Below, piece by piece: positions 35,785-49,348 of a stretch of 64,000 nucleotides of DNA. The stretch comes from Daucus carota subsp. sativus (taxonomy: Eukaryota > Streptophyta > Magnoliopsida > Apiales > Apiaceae). The stretch spans positions 1,233,135-1,297,134 of the forward strand of contig NC_030385.2 in the NCBI RefSeq assembly GCF_001625215.2, given 5' to 3'. The notes beneath the pieces are model-generated. The model was not told the DNA's origin and searched no databases. It was given only the letters and a program-made list of their open reading frames with translations. Numbering within the stretch: the first letter of the stretch is position 1; each line of letters starts with the position of its first letter. The position numbers were made by a program, and so were the translations under genes.

Positions 35785-38040
35785 CGAAAGTAATATTTTC
35801 TACTTTTAGCATAAAAGAGACAATTTAAATCCGAGTTCGAACTCAAACCAAAAATTTATCAAATATGCGATATAAAATTGAAAGAGAACTGGTCCGACAT
35901 GGTAGCCACCAGTGGTACAGTACAGCAATACAAGTTGGTAGCTAGGGCAACTGATCGAAAAGAAAGCACGCATTTTCCCTTGTTCTCCATTAAAAAAAGT
36001 GCATCTCCCTGACCACACACTAAACGAATGGCATCTGAGACCTACATAATCTGTGGTGTGGTCCTTCCCATTATAGATAATAGGATGATTTTATTTTCTT
36101 GCACTGTCAAGGATAAGCGAATCAAAATTAACATGGTGTTTGTCGATGTTTAAATTACAAGTGGAAGTGGTAAAATCATATCCAACAAGTAACATTTAGA
36201 ATTCGTAATTTCCAGGATTCAAAATCCGTCATTTCCTGGGTTTCTTTTATATGATTGATGGTCGCAAATTTTCTAACTGATACCGATCATGATTCTACTG
36301 TTTTGGTGATTTTTTGGTCCTTTTTTTTATCATTTTTTGTTCTTATATATGTGTTATTATTTTTTAGTCTGTTGGGTCTTGATGAGTACAAACTATGAGG
36401 ACATGTATATTTATTGTGATGAGTACCAGCCGTTAGAACATGTATATTGGTCGTGATGAGTAGAAGCTATCAGGACATGTATATTGTGATCATCAAATCG
36501 AGGGATGGCATGATCAGGAGAAGTTGTCGCGTGTCCAGCTGCTTTTCAAGATGATGAGCGTGACTTTTTTGACATCCGGTAATCCATGCAAAGATCATAT
36601 GGGTTAAAAGGCCATACCACGATGTCGACCAAAACCGGAGGGAATTTAGGATCGCAATCAAAAGATGATGATAATGAGAGAGAGCCATCAATGATCAACA
36701 TTAGCCGAGAAAGTGCGAATTATTGGAGATGGCCAAACAATATGTCTAGGGTCCATGAAACGATCATTGTTCATAATCAAAGTTCCGAAAAGTATGTTGC
36801 AGTGTAAAGCCGCCGCTCCCCTACTATATCCATAAATCGCTCATTTACATCAGGTCTCATACCAATTCACATTCGCTTAGCCATCCATTCAATAAGCACA
36901 AAGAGCAAAGGTGTTAGTCATAGAACGTATGTGACCGTTGATTTGAGACCGATAGTAATTTGGAACGGAGGGAGTACATGTTTTAAAATCCGGCCAGACG
37001 CGTGAGTCTATTATTGGCACCGGAGGCCCTCGACATTTGATGACACCGAACATGGTATCACATTTTGAGTTTTTAGTTGAGAAGATGCAACTGGAACGAG
37101 AAATTGGTGGGATTTGATTGTGACACCATTGCTTCGCATTACAGATTTCGAAATGATGTGATTTTGAGCACTTGTACAAAGTGCCTCAACTTTAATATAT
37201 TTGCCGTTGCACTGCCGCGACTTGGACAGGTAGATCTTTTTCTCTTTTGGAATTCTGAGGGCTCGAAACAAAGAAAATAATATTTGTAAAGACGTGCATT
37301 GCACTCCCACCGTCGAAAACAAATTTATTATTCTAATTTTCGACACGCATCTTAAAAAATGATTTCTCTTTATAATTTGAAAGAAATACAACATTTGAAT
37401 TTTCAAAAATAATATATAAAAATAATATTTTATCGAATAGTAAAAACATCACTTATTATGACTGGATGAGGGAGAATAAATATAAAAACGTCATTGGATA
37501 GTGTAAGTGGCGGGTTTATCTTCTATTATCTTCACGTATCTAGTCTCAAATTATGCTCATCTTGTTTGAACATAAATTTATCATTTATAAGGATTATTAA
37601 TCTAAATTATTAAAAAGAAATATATAAACAAATTACAGAATTGTGAATAAACTTAATTTATCCTATTTAGCTACTCCAAGTTTCCAATTTGCATATCGTT
37701 TTTATATCTTTAAAAAAATGATCAATAGTCACTTTTTTGAGAAGTAACCTACTCTTCTTTTTATCTTAAAGTAATTTTTAGCCGCTTTTCCCAAAAATCA
37801 AAATAATATAAATCCCTATTACAAATTGAAAATATCAAATATTAAAATTCTTAAACGATAAAATTCAACTGTAACTCCGCAATTTACTCGGAATATATTA
37901 TCGAAAGGAAAATGCTAGGGGCAAAAAGCGTCCTCAATTTTTTTTTCTCAAATATAGTTGCTAACATATAATTGACTTCCCTCACACTAATAATAATCGG
38001 ACTCCTTGTATATATATTAATCGTCTAATTAAAATTAATC
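35785..38040. other. Intergenic
   Basis: No supported gene. Near 36400-36480 the phrase GAGTACAANCTATNAGGACATGTATATT recurs two or three times at about 45-bp spacing. One lone Stowaway-type end (GGAGGGAGTAC at about 36968) has no visible partner. Open frames around 36586 and 37077 lack recognisable domains. Confidence 0.45.
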
Positions 38041-38045
38041 ATATG

Positions 38046-38710
38046 TGTAACACCCCAGTCCCATATCGAGGAGTGTGAAGATTTCAGTTCAGTTTATAAG
38101 CATAAGTACTACTACCAATTGCACCAACAAATCATGATCTTTTGGGGGCTGTGGATTACCCAAGTTGCTGCAGTTGGGCCAGTGTATTTGAGCTTATTTT
38201 CGAATTTGGAATTCGGGACTTGACTCGATTTTCGAAAAAGACCCGGGATTTGACCCGAGTCGTCACATATGGTATCAGAGCAGGCTCTCGAAAACTTGAT
38301 TCGTTAAGTTGCCAGAGGTGGGGACACGAAGGCTGGTAGTATTATGCCACAATGGCAAGAGTCCGGAAGCGAGGACACGAAGCCAGCCGGTATTATCCCA
38401 CAATGGCTAGAGAGGTTCGACGCGTATGGGCTATCCGTTTCGGCCTGACGAGGACGTCAGGAATTTAAGTAGGGGAGTTTGTAACACCCCAGTCGCACAT
38501 CGAGCAGTGTGAAGACTTTAGTTCAATTTATAAGCATAAGTACTACTACCGATTGCACCAACAAATCATGATCTTTTGTGGGCCTGTGGTAGGCTTGTGG
38601 GTTACCCAAGTTGCTACAGTAGATCAGTGTATTTGAGTATTTTCGGATTTGAAATTCGGGACTTGACCTGATTTTCGAAAAAGATTCGAGATTTGACCCA
38701 GATCGTCACA
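38046..38710 (+). mobile_element. TRIM (terminal-repeat retrotransposon in miniature)
   Basis: Fossil of the LTR-retrotransposon kin, 665 bp, non-coding. Left LTR 38046-38267, right LTR 38480-38710, both starting TGTAACACCCC and ending CACA. Primer-binding site TGGTATCAGAGC at 38270-38281, complementary to initiator tRNA-Met. Purine-rich tract (AAGTAGGGGAG) just ahead of the right LTR. Five-bp target duplication ATATG at 38041-38045 and 38711-38715. All structural parts of a TRIM are present; it has no proteins of its own and would depend on another element. The LTRs are clearly alike but carry scattered differences, so insertion is not very recent. Confidence 0.92.
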
Positions 38711-39035
38711 ATATGTCTGTCCCGTCATTTCGAAAAAAAGTTTGAAAACAGAATAGGGTATTTACATCGTCGGAAAGAGCAATAGTGTCCTTCACATTAA
38801 GGTGTTCAACTTTGGGCTTCCTCTTACATTAAGGTGTTCAAATTTGGGCTTGTCTAAATTTACAAAATAATATACGGGCTTTACTTCAATTAGTACAAGC
38901 CATACAGTCCACCAAACTGGTATAAATTTTCCAAGCCCAAAATCCAGGTCCAGTCACACTGTCTGAACCTTTTCATCTCTATCCTAACTGTAAAGTTCTA
39001 AGAAATCATCCGAAAATTTAGCAACCCAGAAAATC

Positions 39036-40884
39036 ATGGACAACAATCCTCGTAACTGGAACCAAACTGCACTTCTCGTCATAGACATGCAGGTTAAAAC
39101 CTTAATTTCTTCCTCCGTGTATCTATATATGTATGCGTGTGTTTATTTACTGTATTTATTACACAAGAAGCTAATTAGAAAATTTTAATATTAAAAAATA
39201 ACAGAAAGATTTTGTAGTACAAGAAGGTGCTATGAGAGTTGATGGTGGTTTAGCTATCGTCCCTAATGTTATTGAAGCTGTTGAGGTTGCTAGGCGCCGT
39301 GGCATTCTCGTAATTTGGGTACCTTTTTTTAACTCTTTTTATTTCCTTAATTTTAGTTTATGTTTGTGTTTTATGTTGTAGTTTGAGTTTGTATTGTAGT
39401 GGATTTGGGGTTCTAGTTAAAATTTGCTTGTGTAATGATTGATTTAATATATGTGAATTGTATAAAAAAGGAGTTTTTTTTTGTGTGAATAATTGAGTAA
39501 AGTGTTTAGAGGAAATGGTTATAGAATTTATGGGCCTCCTTGCCGGTGTGAAATTAGATATGTTAGAGGGAGATTATCGCTGTGGAACTGATATCTGATT
39601 ATGGAAGTATGGGATATGGTTTTTAATCGATCTCGATTTTGTGATTATGTTTAGGACATTGTTGTCTAGTTTTAGGAGGTTGGACTTGGAACGGGGAGTT
39701 TACTTTGGAGTTTAAATTAGGTCAGGATTGAATTGCGACTATAGGACTAGTAAATAACATGGTTTAGTTTGAAACGGGGTTATTTGAAATTTGCTTCGTA
39801 GACGAAACATGGGTCGATTTGGGTTGAGTTAAATCTTCTTGAAATAGGTTGTGCGTGAGCATGATCCTATGGGACGAGATGTTGAATTGTTTCGCAGACA
39901 CTTGTACTCTGAAGGGAAGGCGAAACCAACTTCTAAGGGTAGTGTGGGCTCTGAATTGGTTGATGGGCTTGTAATTAAGGACACTGATTACAAGTTGGTA
40001 AAGACGCGATTCAGTGCGTTCTTTTGTACACACCTTCATTCGCTTCTTCAGGGTGCTGGAATCAGTAGTTTAGTTGTCACTGGTAATGCAATTTTATTTA
40101 GTTTTTATTAGTTTGAAGTTAATTATATTCAGTACCATATGATTGTAAGTATGTTTTTTAGGTGTGCAAACTCCAAACTGCATCAGACAGACCGTCTTTG
40201 ATGCAGTAGCACTTGATTATCCATCTGTAAGTGTCATTGTTGATGCAACGGCAGCTGCCACGTCTGAAGTACATGCTGGTAAACACTTTTACGCTTTACG
40301 ATTCACATTTTGTTTTTCTCCAAGTTACTGAGTTGATGAGCCAAGTCCCGAACCTTCGCAGATAACTAGGGGATGCATTTTTTCAACTCTCACACTACAT
40401 TTCTTTTGCTTTACAATATAAAAAGCTTTGAATATAGTCCCCCATCACGAGGACCACATCATAATGCTTAGTGAAAATTACAATTGCTTGTATGGGCACC
40501 TATTTCAGTTGTCATTGTCTCGCACCTTATGCTTTGAAGAAACATAATTAATACTTTAGAAGTCACTGTTTCATCTTCTAAGGGAATACAATGGGTGATG
40601 GGATATCACTTGCTTTGCTCTAAATCAAATTGTAGGCCATTAAAGATATAGGAACCCGATTGTCACTCTCAATTGAACTTTCTATTTCCTAGCTTGTCAA
40701 GTCTTGGTTGATCTCATGATTTTGTCATTAATATTTCTCTTTATAGCTGCTAATCGTTAATTGATTGTAAAGATGGAAATGATTAATTAGTGGTGTGTTT
40801 AATGAACCAGCTAATATATCCGACATGAAGAATGTTGGAGTTGCAACACCAACGCTACAAGAGTGGTCCAAATCCGATGATTGA
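39036..40884 (+). CDS. Isochorismatase-family hydrolase (nicotinamidase-like fold)
   Basis: Probable soluble hydrolase of the cysteine isochorismatase superfamily. Exons: 39036-39092, 39205-39318, 39848-40082, 40162-40278, 40811-40884; 198 residues, matching the usual ~190-200. The catalytic triad is visible: Asp in LLVIDMQKDF (about residue 17), Lys in LVKTRFSAF and the nucleophile Cys in VQTPNCIRQT. Substrate unknown: family members act on nicotinamide, ureidoacrylate-like amides or isochorismate, and plant proteins of this group are not all assayed. No targeting peptide is evident, so cytosolic is likely. The best Arabidopsis match from memory is At3g16190. The first residues MDNNPRNW start at a clear ATG. 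Confidence 0.92.
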
Positions 40885-43800
40885 ACATCACAACTCTGAT
40901 CAATTAAGTTCCTTCTTGCTTTTGACCATTGGTTTCAGAAGGGATTGCATGACCATCCGAGCATCGAGTATGTTTAATCATGACTCAGTGAATGTGTTGC
41001 AGAATTTATCAGGTTATGTTACCGTGTATTCTGCTATACTGTTATCAATGTAGATGCAGATAATGTAAATACATCTCTTTTTCATGTTTGGGAAATTTAA
41101 ATTTTGTATCGTAACCAGAAACTATTCGAAAATTTCTGTAAAACTATTCGGAAAATTCTGTAAATCTAGATTTGTGACAAGAACCTGGATTAATAATGCT
41201 ATGGTCCCACAGAATCGAGGAGTTGGGGTCATATTTTCTTTTGCACATGGTGGATCTTCATAGTTTTTGAAAATGTTGGGTATATTATCTGGAGTTTATC
41301 TTTTTCAAGCCAACAGATTACATGACACGACAAGAGCCAGATTCATCTGAATCCATAGACTCGCAGCAACAAAGTTTTTGGGCCAATGCTGCTTTTAGAA
41401 GGAATTCAATCCACGTTTCCACATCTGCATTTTTTTTTTAATTTGGCTTTGTAACTATAAATTATTTTTGTTTAATTAATATATAAAACTAATTTTACAA
41501 GTTCAGTTTCATTTTAAAAATAATCTTTAAAAATAACCTTCGTAAGGCTCCTGTAAGATAAGATATAGTTTATTATATCATTTTTGATTTTTTTTTCCTT
41601 CTGCATTAAAGTATAATATTTAATCTTTTATTAAAAAATTCAAAATAAGTGTATAAATTATTTTTTATAAATTTTTTAAAATACATGTCATGTAGTGAGG
41701 AAATCTATAAGAAAATGAGAGAGATCGTTGAAGTAACAAATAATATTATTATATTTATTGGCAAGTGTACTCCAACTTTTTCTTTCACTTTCTCGAGTAA
41801 ATTTCTAGTTTTATTGACTTCGTATATTACACCATCTAAATCGGGGTTTTTTACGAAATTAAGATTTACGTACCTCTCGTCTCGTCTCATCTCCTGTGCC
41901 GATTTGATCGAGTTGTTTATGAATTTCAGGTCTACATTTACCTTCTACTATATCAAAACTAAATAATATAAAAATTGAACCCGTTAGCCGTCTCCTTTTA
42001 TGAAAGGAACTTATTTTTATCATCAACAAAACAAGAGCAAAGCACTCATCGTTATCTACCAAAATGGTGAGGCCAGCGTCTAACTAATACTAAAAAGAAT
42101 GATACTGACCCATCGAAAGTTGTAATATAGTGGATCTTATCTTTTTCGCTTTAATAATAACGTCATGTACTCCCACCACATGAATATTATCCGCACGAAC
42201 TCTATTTATTTATTTCTCAAAATAATCTCGAAAAAAGAGTTGTCCGTGTTAGCAATTTTGTTGCCAAGTGCTAACTAGTTTAGTTTGTGCTCGATATATA
42301 AAGTACACGCACCAAATAGAACCTGGATAGTTTTTAGTATGACCGATGTAAAATATTGCAGAATTGATGATGAATTGTGGGCAGCTTTTAAAGATATTAA
42401 AATATTAACAAATCTCACAGAAAATATTATAATAGTTTATGTAATACAAATTCACCACGCTTTATCTATTATCGAAATTCGATAAGTAGATTTAATTTTT
42501 ATAAACGAGTCATGAATTAGCTGATTCCTAATTATATAATCTTTTTTTTTATTAGTTTCGTCGGATTCATACACCTTTTTCAATATAAATAATCGAGGTA
42601 TTAAATAATCTCAATCGAACAACATAAATAGAATTTAAAATCACGATTGAATAATATCATATCTCTGTAGTACAATTTTTAAAATTCCAACTAAATCTTC
42701 CAAATTTTAAAATTATCTTTTTAATCAGAATTAAATTAAAACGAGTTTATAAAAAATCTTTAAAATTCATATTCAATACACCCCTTGATGTACATATGAT
42801 TTCTTTTAATAATTTCTTATTATTTAATTTATAAATAACATAGAGGTCGAAATAAACACCACAGCATTTTCTTGTACCTTTTCCATTTTTAAATTTCTCA
42901 ATTCCTCTGGCTCTATCTCGATGAACTATAGTGCTTTGGATGCCCATAGTGTCTTTGCTTAAAGTTCAAAATGATAAAAGAATTTTAAAAATGTTATTTA
43001 ATAATATTTTGCCAAACACATACAAATGTTGTTCCACTGTCATCTGCTCCATCTATTTTGACCAAACAAAATTTTGGTACATTACTGTCACATCGTATCA
43101 CTGAAATAATTCAACATCGCACTAAATAATTCATAAAACAAAGAAATAAATCAAATAAAATAAAATTTCGATACGACATAAATCAGCCCCCACCCAGCTC
43201 GGGACAGAGCTATACACTGGACGTGTCACAAATAAACAAGAAGAAGGAGCTGCACAAGCGTGAAAGATGTGACCTGACCAAGGCATATTATTAAGCGTCG
43301 GGTCTCTGACAAACGATTGAAACTCGAGATTCGACACAAGTGTATATACATCGATCAATGATGAATCGGTCAAATAATATTGTTAGTCAAGTAAGAGTGA
43401 TAATGCACAAACTAGTCCAAAACTATTCCTACCCAACACTCCTCGCATATGTAGTGTGTGTTTAGAATCTTATATAAGTGAGCCCAAGCCAGATTGTGAA
43501 AGATCACTACCACTTTCTTCCTTTGCATTCCAACTACAGCTATGATTTCCTGTCTATTTCTCCTTTTTATTGTCATTCATAACCAACATATATCTCACAA
43601 CTAGGTAGCCAAAAAGCACTGTGTTTGATATTTTACAATTTTGATATTAGTTTGAACACACACAATAATGTAAAAAAAATTAAAATTCAAAATCTAAATA
43701 CATATTTTTTAAATAAAAAATATTGTATAATTTTTTACAGCAGTTCCAAATTTTAAATAAATTTTCAGAATCTAAATCTAAATACATATTTTCTTTACAT

Positions 43801-45599
43801 CGTTGTATGTGTTCAGAAATAATTTCAAAATATAATACATAAATTTTGAGGGATCACGGGATAAATTAGCTATTAGAAACTAATATACGCCTTCGGTACA
43901 ATATCGAGTTATCGACGATCTCACCAAGATTTATCAAGAATTTTCACTATTTCTTAGATTCATGGACCCAATTCAATTCAGTGTTACCTCTCAAACAGTT
44001 AAAGTTAACAGGTGTTTTTAACGGAGTGTGGGCCAGGATTACAAACTAGAAGCTAATATATTTTGGGATACGAACTGTTATGTTTTAAAGTGTGGGTGCT
44101 CATTTGCTAATGACTCAAAGTCCCGTGATACAAAGCGCAATATAATTTTTATATGAACTTATGTTCATCTTGTTTAGTTTGTTTTTGCGGATCCTTGCTA
44201 GAGATTTTTATGGGTTTTTTCCTCTCAGACATTAAAGTATTATTATCTAAACGTCCGGAGATATATTGCATATTTTTCAGTTAGATGATAATCTTTTTTG
44301 GATAATGAAATGCCTTGTAACGGTTTATTGTATCTCGAGATACAACTCATCTACTGAAAAAAAAAAAAAAAATAAAGTAATATACGACTTGTGATGTTAA
44401 AGAAAATAGACAGGTCTGTGGAGTGTAGTGTGTATGCTTATGGGTTTTTCCCAACTAGTGTTCACTCTTCACCCACTCTTTGTACCATCAATCTGCTATT
44501 GTTTTCTTGATGCCAATTGATATCGACGTGAATTGGTTAGAGTTACTAATCGAGTTGGAGATCGACCAGCAATTGCCGCTTCCAACTCAAGAATCAAATT
44601 ATCAATTTAAATATTAGAATTCGAATTACATATCATCAAAAGGTTTACAAACTATTCTCTTCATCAATAGTTGTTGCATAGGTTATATAATTGTCAAGGA
44701 ATATAATAATTGCAAAGGCAGCACAGGAAAGTCTAATAATTGTAGATTTCTAATGGTCCTGGCTTCATTAATTCGTTTTACAAGACATTTTAGCCAATTT
44801 CACACATTAATAATTTAAGTACATTCAACTGAAATAAAGACGTTTTACAACTGAAAGAGGAAAACTGTACCTCAGCTCCCTCAAAATAAGTAGGAGTATT
44901 CACAAATTCTGTAAATAACAATCCGGTCACATTTTTACGTTTTATTTTTTTTCCCTTTTTATTTCTTTTCCTTTTATTAAAATCTATTGTGATAAAATAT
45001 GAAAATCCATTGAACAATTGTGAATTTAAACGAATACGTTATGATTAAATAAAATATTATCAGCTTTCAGATTATAAAAGGTCAATCAGCAAAGAATTTT
45101 GCCCCTCAAAGTCTCAAACCCTTTTACTACAGGGTCCATCCCTATATCTTGTACCACCAACTTGCTGTCCTCCACAACCCCAAACCTTTGACTGCTCTCA
45201 CTATATTCATTATTATAATAATTTTTCCGCCATGCTATTAATATTCAACTATTTTATAACATAGTCGATGTTCTAAAATCCTTGATTAATTTTTAAAATA
45301 TTTCACTAATACATTGATTATATTCTAATTTCATTAATAATTTCTAAATCAGTCAATATCAATATACTTATATAAAGGAGAAACGAGGGGCGTGTAGGTG
45401 GTGACTCTCACATCGCTCCGTTCTATTTTACTAATTTTCTGGAATTTTCGGATGAAAAATATCAAAAATTAAAACTACTTTTTTTTAGTTTCAGATATAT
45501 TAGAAGCAACTTTCAGAATCTGATTTTGTTTCAGATTATTTATGGAATATAGCAGCTTAAAAGTTTTAATCTGATTTTATTTCAAATTATTTAATTATG

Positions 45600-46100
45600 A
45601 GAAAGAGTAGGTCTCGCTGCACCTATAAATACCCCGGTAGATCGTAGGGTTTTGGATCATCTAAACACAACTTTCTCTCTCAATATCACAACCCTACCTC
45701 TCTCTGGTGATAGTTCTCTTGCTTTATTTCTAACTCGGTGGTGCCGTTCTTATCAACGATAAATGAAGGTTGTTTATACGGTATTGAAAAAAAAAGTTGT
45801 TGCAAGCAAAGGTAGTTATAGACCGCTTTGTGGGAGTCGACAAATTCAAACACGGGAGAAGAATATAGTCTTGACATGATATTGATGATGATATCAATAA
45901 ATTAACTATTAGTGATGTATGTTTGTTGGTTATTCTTTTATAATATTTGTTTTGTTCATCGGACATGTTTGTTGTTGTTAATTTTTATATGATATATTTT
46001 GTACAAAGGAAAAAAATTATTCATGCATTATCTGTTTGCTCCGTTCAAGCAATTTTTAAGTGAAGGCAGGTTGGTAGTTATAGACCGCTATGTCACAGAT
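45600..46100 (+). other. Promoter-like island without a supported gene
   Basis: CTATAAATACCCCGG at 45625-45639 resembles a strong TATA box; 45 bp on, a leader rich in CTCTCTC and AACCCTA motifs looks like a plant 5' UTR. No long open frame follows. A 17-bp repeat GGTAGTTATAGACCGCT occurs at 45811-45827 and 46073-46089. Could be a non-coding transcript, a retroelement end, or a dead gene. Confidence 0.3.
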
Positions 46101-46609
46101 TTAAGTTAGATGTTTTTGTGCACAATCAATCCAAAAAAATTGGAGGAAGGTGACAATGTATGAACATGATTACTTTTCGAAAAAAAAACACAAATAAAAT
46201 TAGGATTCGTAGTACGTTAAATTGTTAATTACGTGTAAACATTTATTTTCATTTTTTCACCATGAATTATAGTGCAATTTTGCAATTTTATATATTAGTA
46301 TTGGTATTACATCAAAAATTTTATAATATAAAATTTATTTTATCCTACGAATATTAATTTTTAATCATTAATATATTTTTTATAAACAACTACAAAATTA
46401 TTACATTCTACAAATATTAATATTGAATCATTAATATAATTTTAATAGACCGCCGCAATGGATGGATTCTCAGCTAATTTACTAAATTTTTTTTGATGAA
46501 TCGATTATAGTTCCCCGATTTCTACCGTCACAAACTAATCTGAAGCTAAATTGTTCGGACACACTCTGACAAAGAAATTCACAGAGTATTAAACTAGAAA
46601 GGCATACTA

Positions 46610-46868
46610 CTCCCTCCGTCTTTAAATACTTTTCCTGTTTGTATTTTTCACGTTTACCAACACGTACTTTTGATCGTTAATATATTTCATTTCGTAATAG
46701 CATTAAATATAAAAATTTCATCGTATTGAAGTACTTGTGAATACGAATCTAACAAGATCACTCATGACTATGTTTAGTTTTATAGATTAGATGTAAATTA
46801 GTAATTTGTCTCATGTTATGAACAGTACCGACATCACAAACAAGAAAAGAAAAAAGAAACGGAGGGAA
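46610..46868. mobile_element. Stowaway-like MITE
   Basis: Begins CTCCCTCCGTCTTTAAATAC after TA and ends, in reverse complement, TTCCCTCCGTTTC, again next to TA. 259 bp, non-coding. Confidence 0.8.
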
Positions 46869-49348
46869 TAGCATCCAACATTACATCCCCACAACAGTGG
46901 CGATCCCGAAGATAACATCATCATCATATCTTTGTGCTTTTCCATGAGACTTTCGGTACAAGTCTGCATGTGCTACACTCATGCCTTAAACAACCAACCC
47001 TAGCTACGAATATCCATTTATTTAACATTTCGCACATATTTTAGTCGTTTCACATGAAGCGGAGGGCGCCACCCCTCTGCATCCTAGTTATACCCCCTTG
47101 TTATTTCACTGTTTGAAGTCTATTGCTGTTTTTTCCTCTTTTTATTAAAAAATTTACAAAAATGAAATAACTTGATTTAAAAAGTACATCCTACCTCATA
47201 TTTTCAAGTTAATATCTGATTATTTTTAATTTTAAATCGACTTCCGACTGTCAAACAAACATATATTTTCAGTTTAAAATTGAAAATGACTTAAAATTCA
47301 GACATAAAAATTCAGAAAAATCACTCTTAGACTGATGTTGTGATGAAATATAAATTATAGTATGTTCTTATCTACTCAAAAAAGGTATGTTCTTTTTATC
47401 AAATTCGAAAATTAATGATAACTAATTAACCACGTTGTTTTAGAAAAGCTAAAATACCCGGTAATAATATTGCTCTGTTGATTAAAAATAAAATTCAGGT
47501 GTTAAATAATAGAAGGAAATAATGAGATGAGATTAGACCGACATAGCTCATGACAATCTGCAGTATTTGGAGAAAAAGGTGGCAAGCTGACAGCTAATGC
47601 CTTTGCTTCTTTTTAACTTTCGCTTCTCTCTTCAAGCTTAGTACTCCATAATACTTCAATAATATAAACACACTGTTACTGAAAAAATTATTATAATCTT
47701 TCTAGCTAGAGTGGTCACAATTACTTTTTCTTATTTATAATCTTTAAACTCCATTTTTTCTAGCTCATGTAACTTGACCATGTTACACTTAATTTTTAAA
47801 TTCATATTTGTTATAATTCAAGACTTACTTCCTTTTATACCTATGAAAATTTTAGTAGCACATAAAAAGATAAAAGATATTAAAATGTGAGAGTGGATTT
47901 TAGTCAATTTTCTCCAAATAGTTTCTCTCCGTCCTATTCATTTTTATATTATTTGACACTTTTTTTAAAAAAATTATATAACTCTATAATTCATTTTTAA
48001 GATTTTTTGTTTCTGAATAAATATATAATATTATATTCTTATTCAGAAAAAATATTTTTAAAAAACGTTACAAAATTATATTATATAAGAGATTTAAGAT
48101 ACATGCAAAATATATAATCCCAAACATATAGAAATCGCTCGGACTTCGTCCTTCTAGACATGCATGATTAGTGAGTGAGTTAAAATATTAAAAACAATTA
48201 TCTTAGTTACAGTAAGTTTTATAAATCTCATCTAATGAAAATCCAATTTCTTACTTTATATAAACTATAAAACTAAAATATTATCCTCACAAAAAGGAGT
48301 AAAACATACTCTAGTATATATGAGGTATGAATTGATGAAAATTCAGGATAATAGAGAGCGGAAAGTCGAAACATAGCACGTGGGCAAGCTCCAAAAAAGT
48401 ACAGAAATACAGACTAGAAAGTTTAGCAGCACTAGCATCTTCTCTATTATTCAATATTCTCACCGATATAAAGTTATATCTTACGAAATATTAGGGAAGC
48501 TAATGGAGAATAAAATCTTACAAGTTCGTTTGTTAGACTCAAACTACTTTCTAATCCTTGGAATAATCATGATTACTGATCGGCTGTGACAGAGGAATGA
48601 TACGAAAAGTGTACATAATCATCTGAATATTAAAAGGTGGTTGAAGGAACACAATTATTTGACTGCACAAAAGTTAAAACTGTGAGTAACTTTTGTTTGT
48701 CACAAGTTGCTTAAAATGATTACTGAGTGAACTTGGGTCAGAACTTTACATCACATCTTTCAGTTAGGTTAGCAGTAGTAAGATTGTGGAATAATCTCCC
48801 GGGATTAATTATGAGTAATCCCCTACTAATCTCTGTTTCTTAGCTTACGGGACTAATTAAATATTTGATTATTTTATTAATCATCTGACTAATTCCCAAA
48901 TAATGCAATTGATTTCTGATTAATCCTTATTCCGTGACTTCCCCGATTAAATCTGATTTCCGCTTTTTACAACATCGGGAATAATCGGTTTCACAAACAA
49001 TTTGACTCGTTTATAAATCCGAAACTCAATTTTTAATAACGCGAGCCGACTCGACTCGATTTTACTTCCCCAATCAGCAAAGGCAGGGGAATGTATCCGG
49101 GAATGTCGCTGAGCCACCTTTTTTTTCATGTACTTTAACCTTCTATATATGTACAGACGATGCATAGATGTGTAGATATCTGTGTTGTATATAATAAGCT
49201 CGATCATGGCTGTTCCAAGAATATAAGAATAACTCATCACTGACATTCTCTCTCTCTCTCTCTTAACCTCTCTCTCTCCCTCATTATATAATAATAGTAC
49301 TACCTGATCTGTCTGTACAAGTGAGTGTGCATTGGGAACTGCACAGAG

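Larger units (their letters stand above)
40885..49348. other. Gene desert between the hydrolase and the NPF pair
   Basis: About 8.4 kb, very AT-rich, with no gene I can support; open frames are short and low-complexity. Contents I can name: a Stowaway-like MITE at 46610-46868 and a promoter-like island near 45600-46100. The last 100 bp before 49349 has CT-rich stretches (49246-49282) and a TATATAATAATA run near 49285 that fits the NPF promoter. Confidence 0.5.

Noticed and set aside
36586-36807. 73-codon open frame
   Set aside because: Polar low-complexity protein without family resemblance, in a repeat-bearing spacer.
36960-36980. Stowaway MITE in the 36-37 kb spacer
   Set aside because: Only one end is recognisable; no partner with TA target was found.
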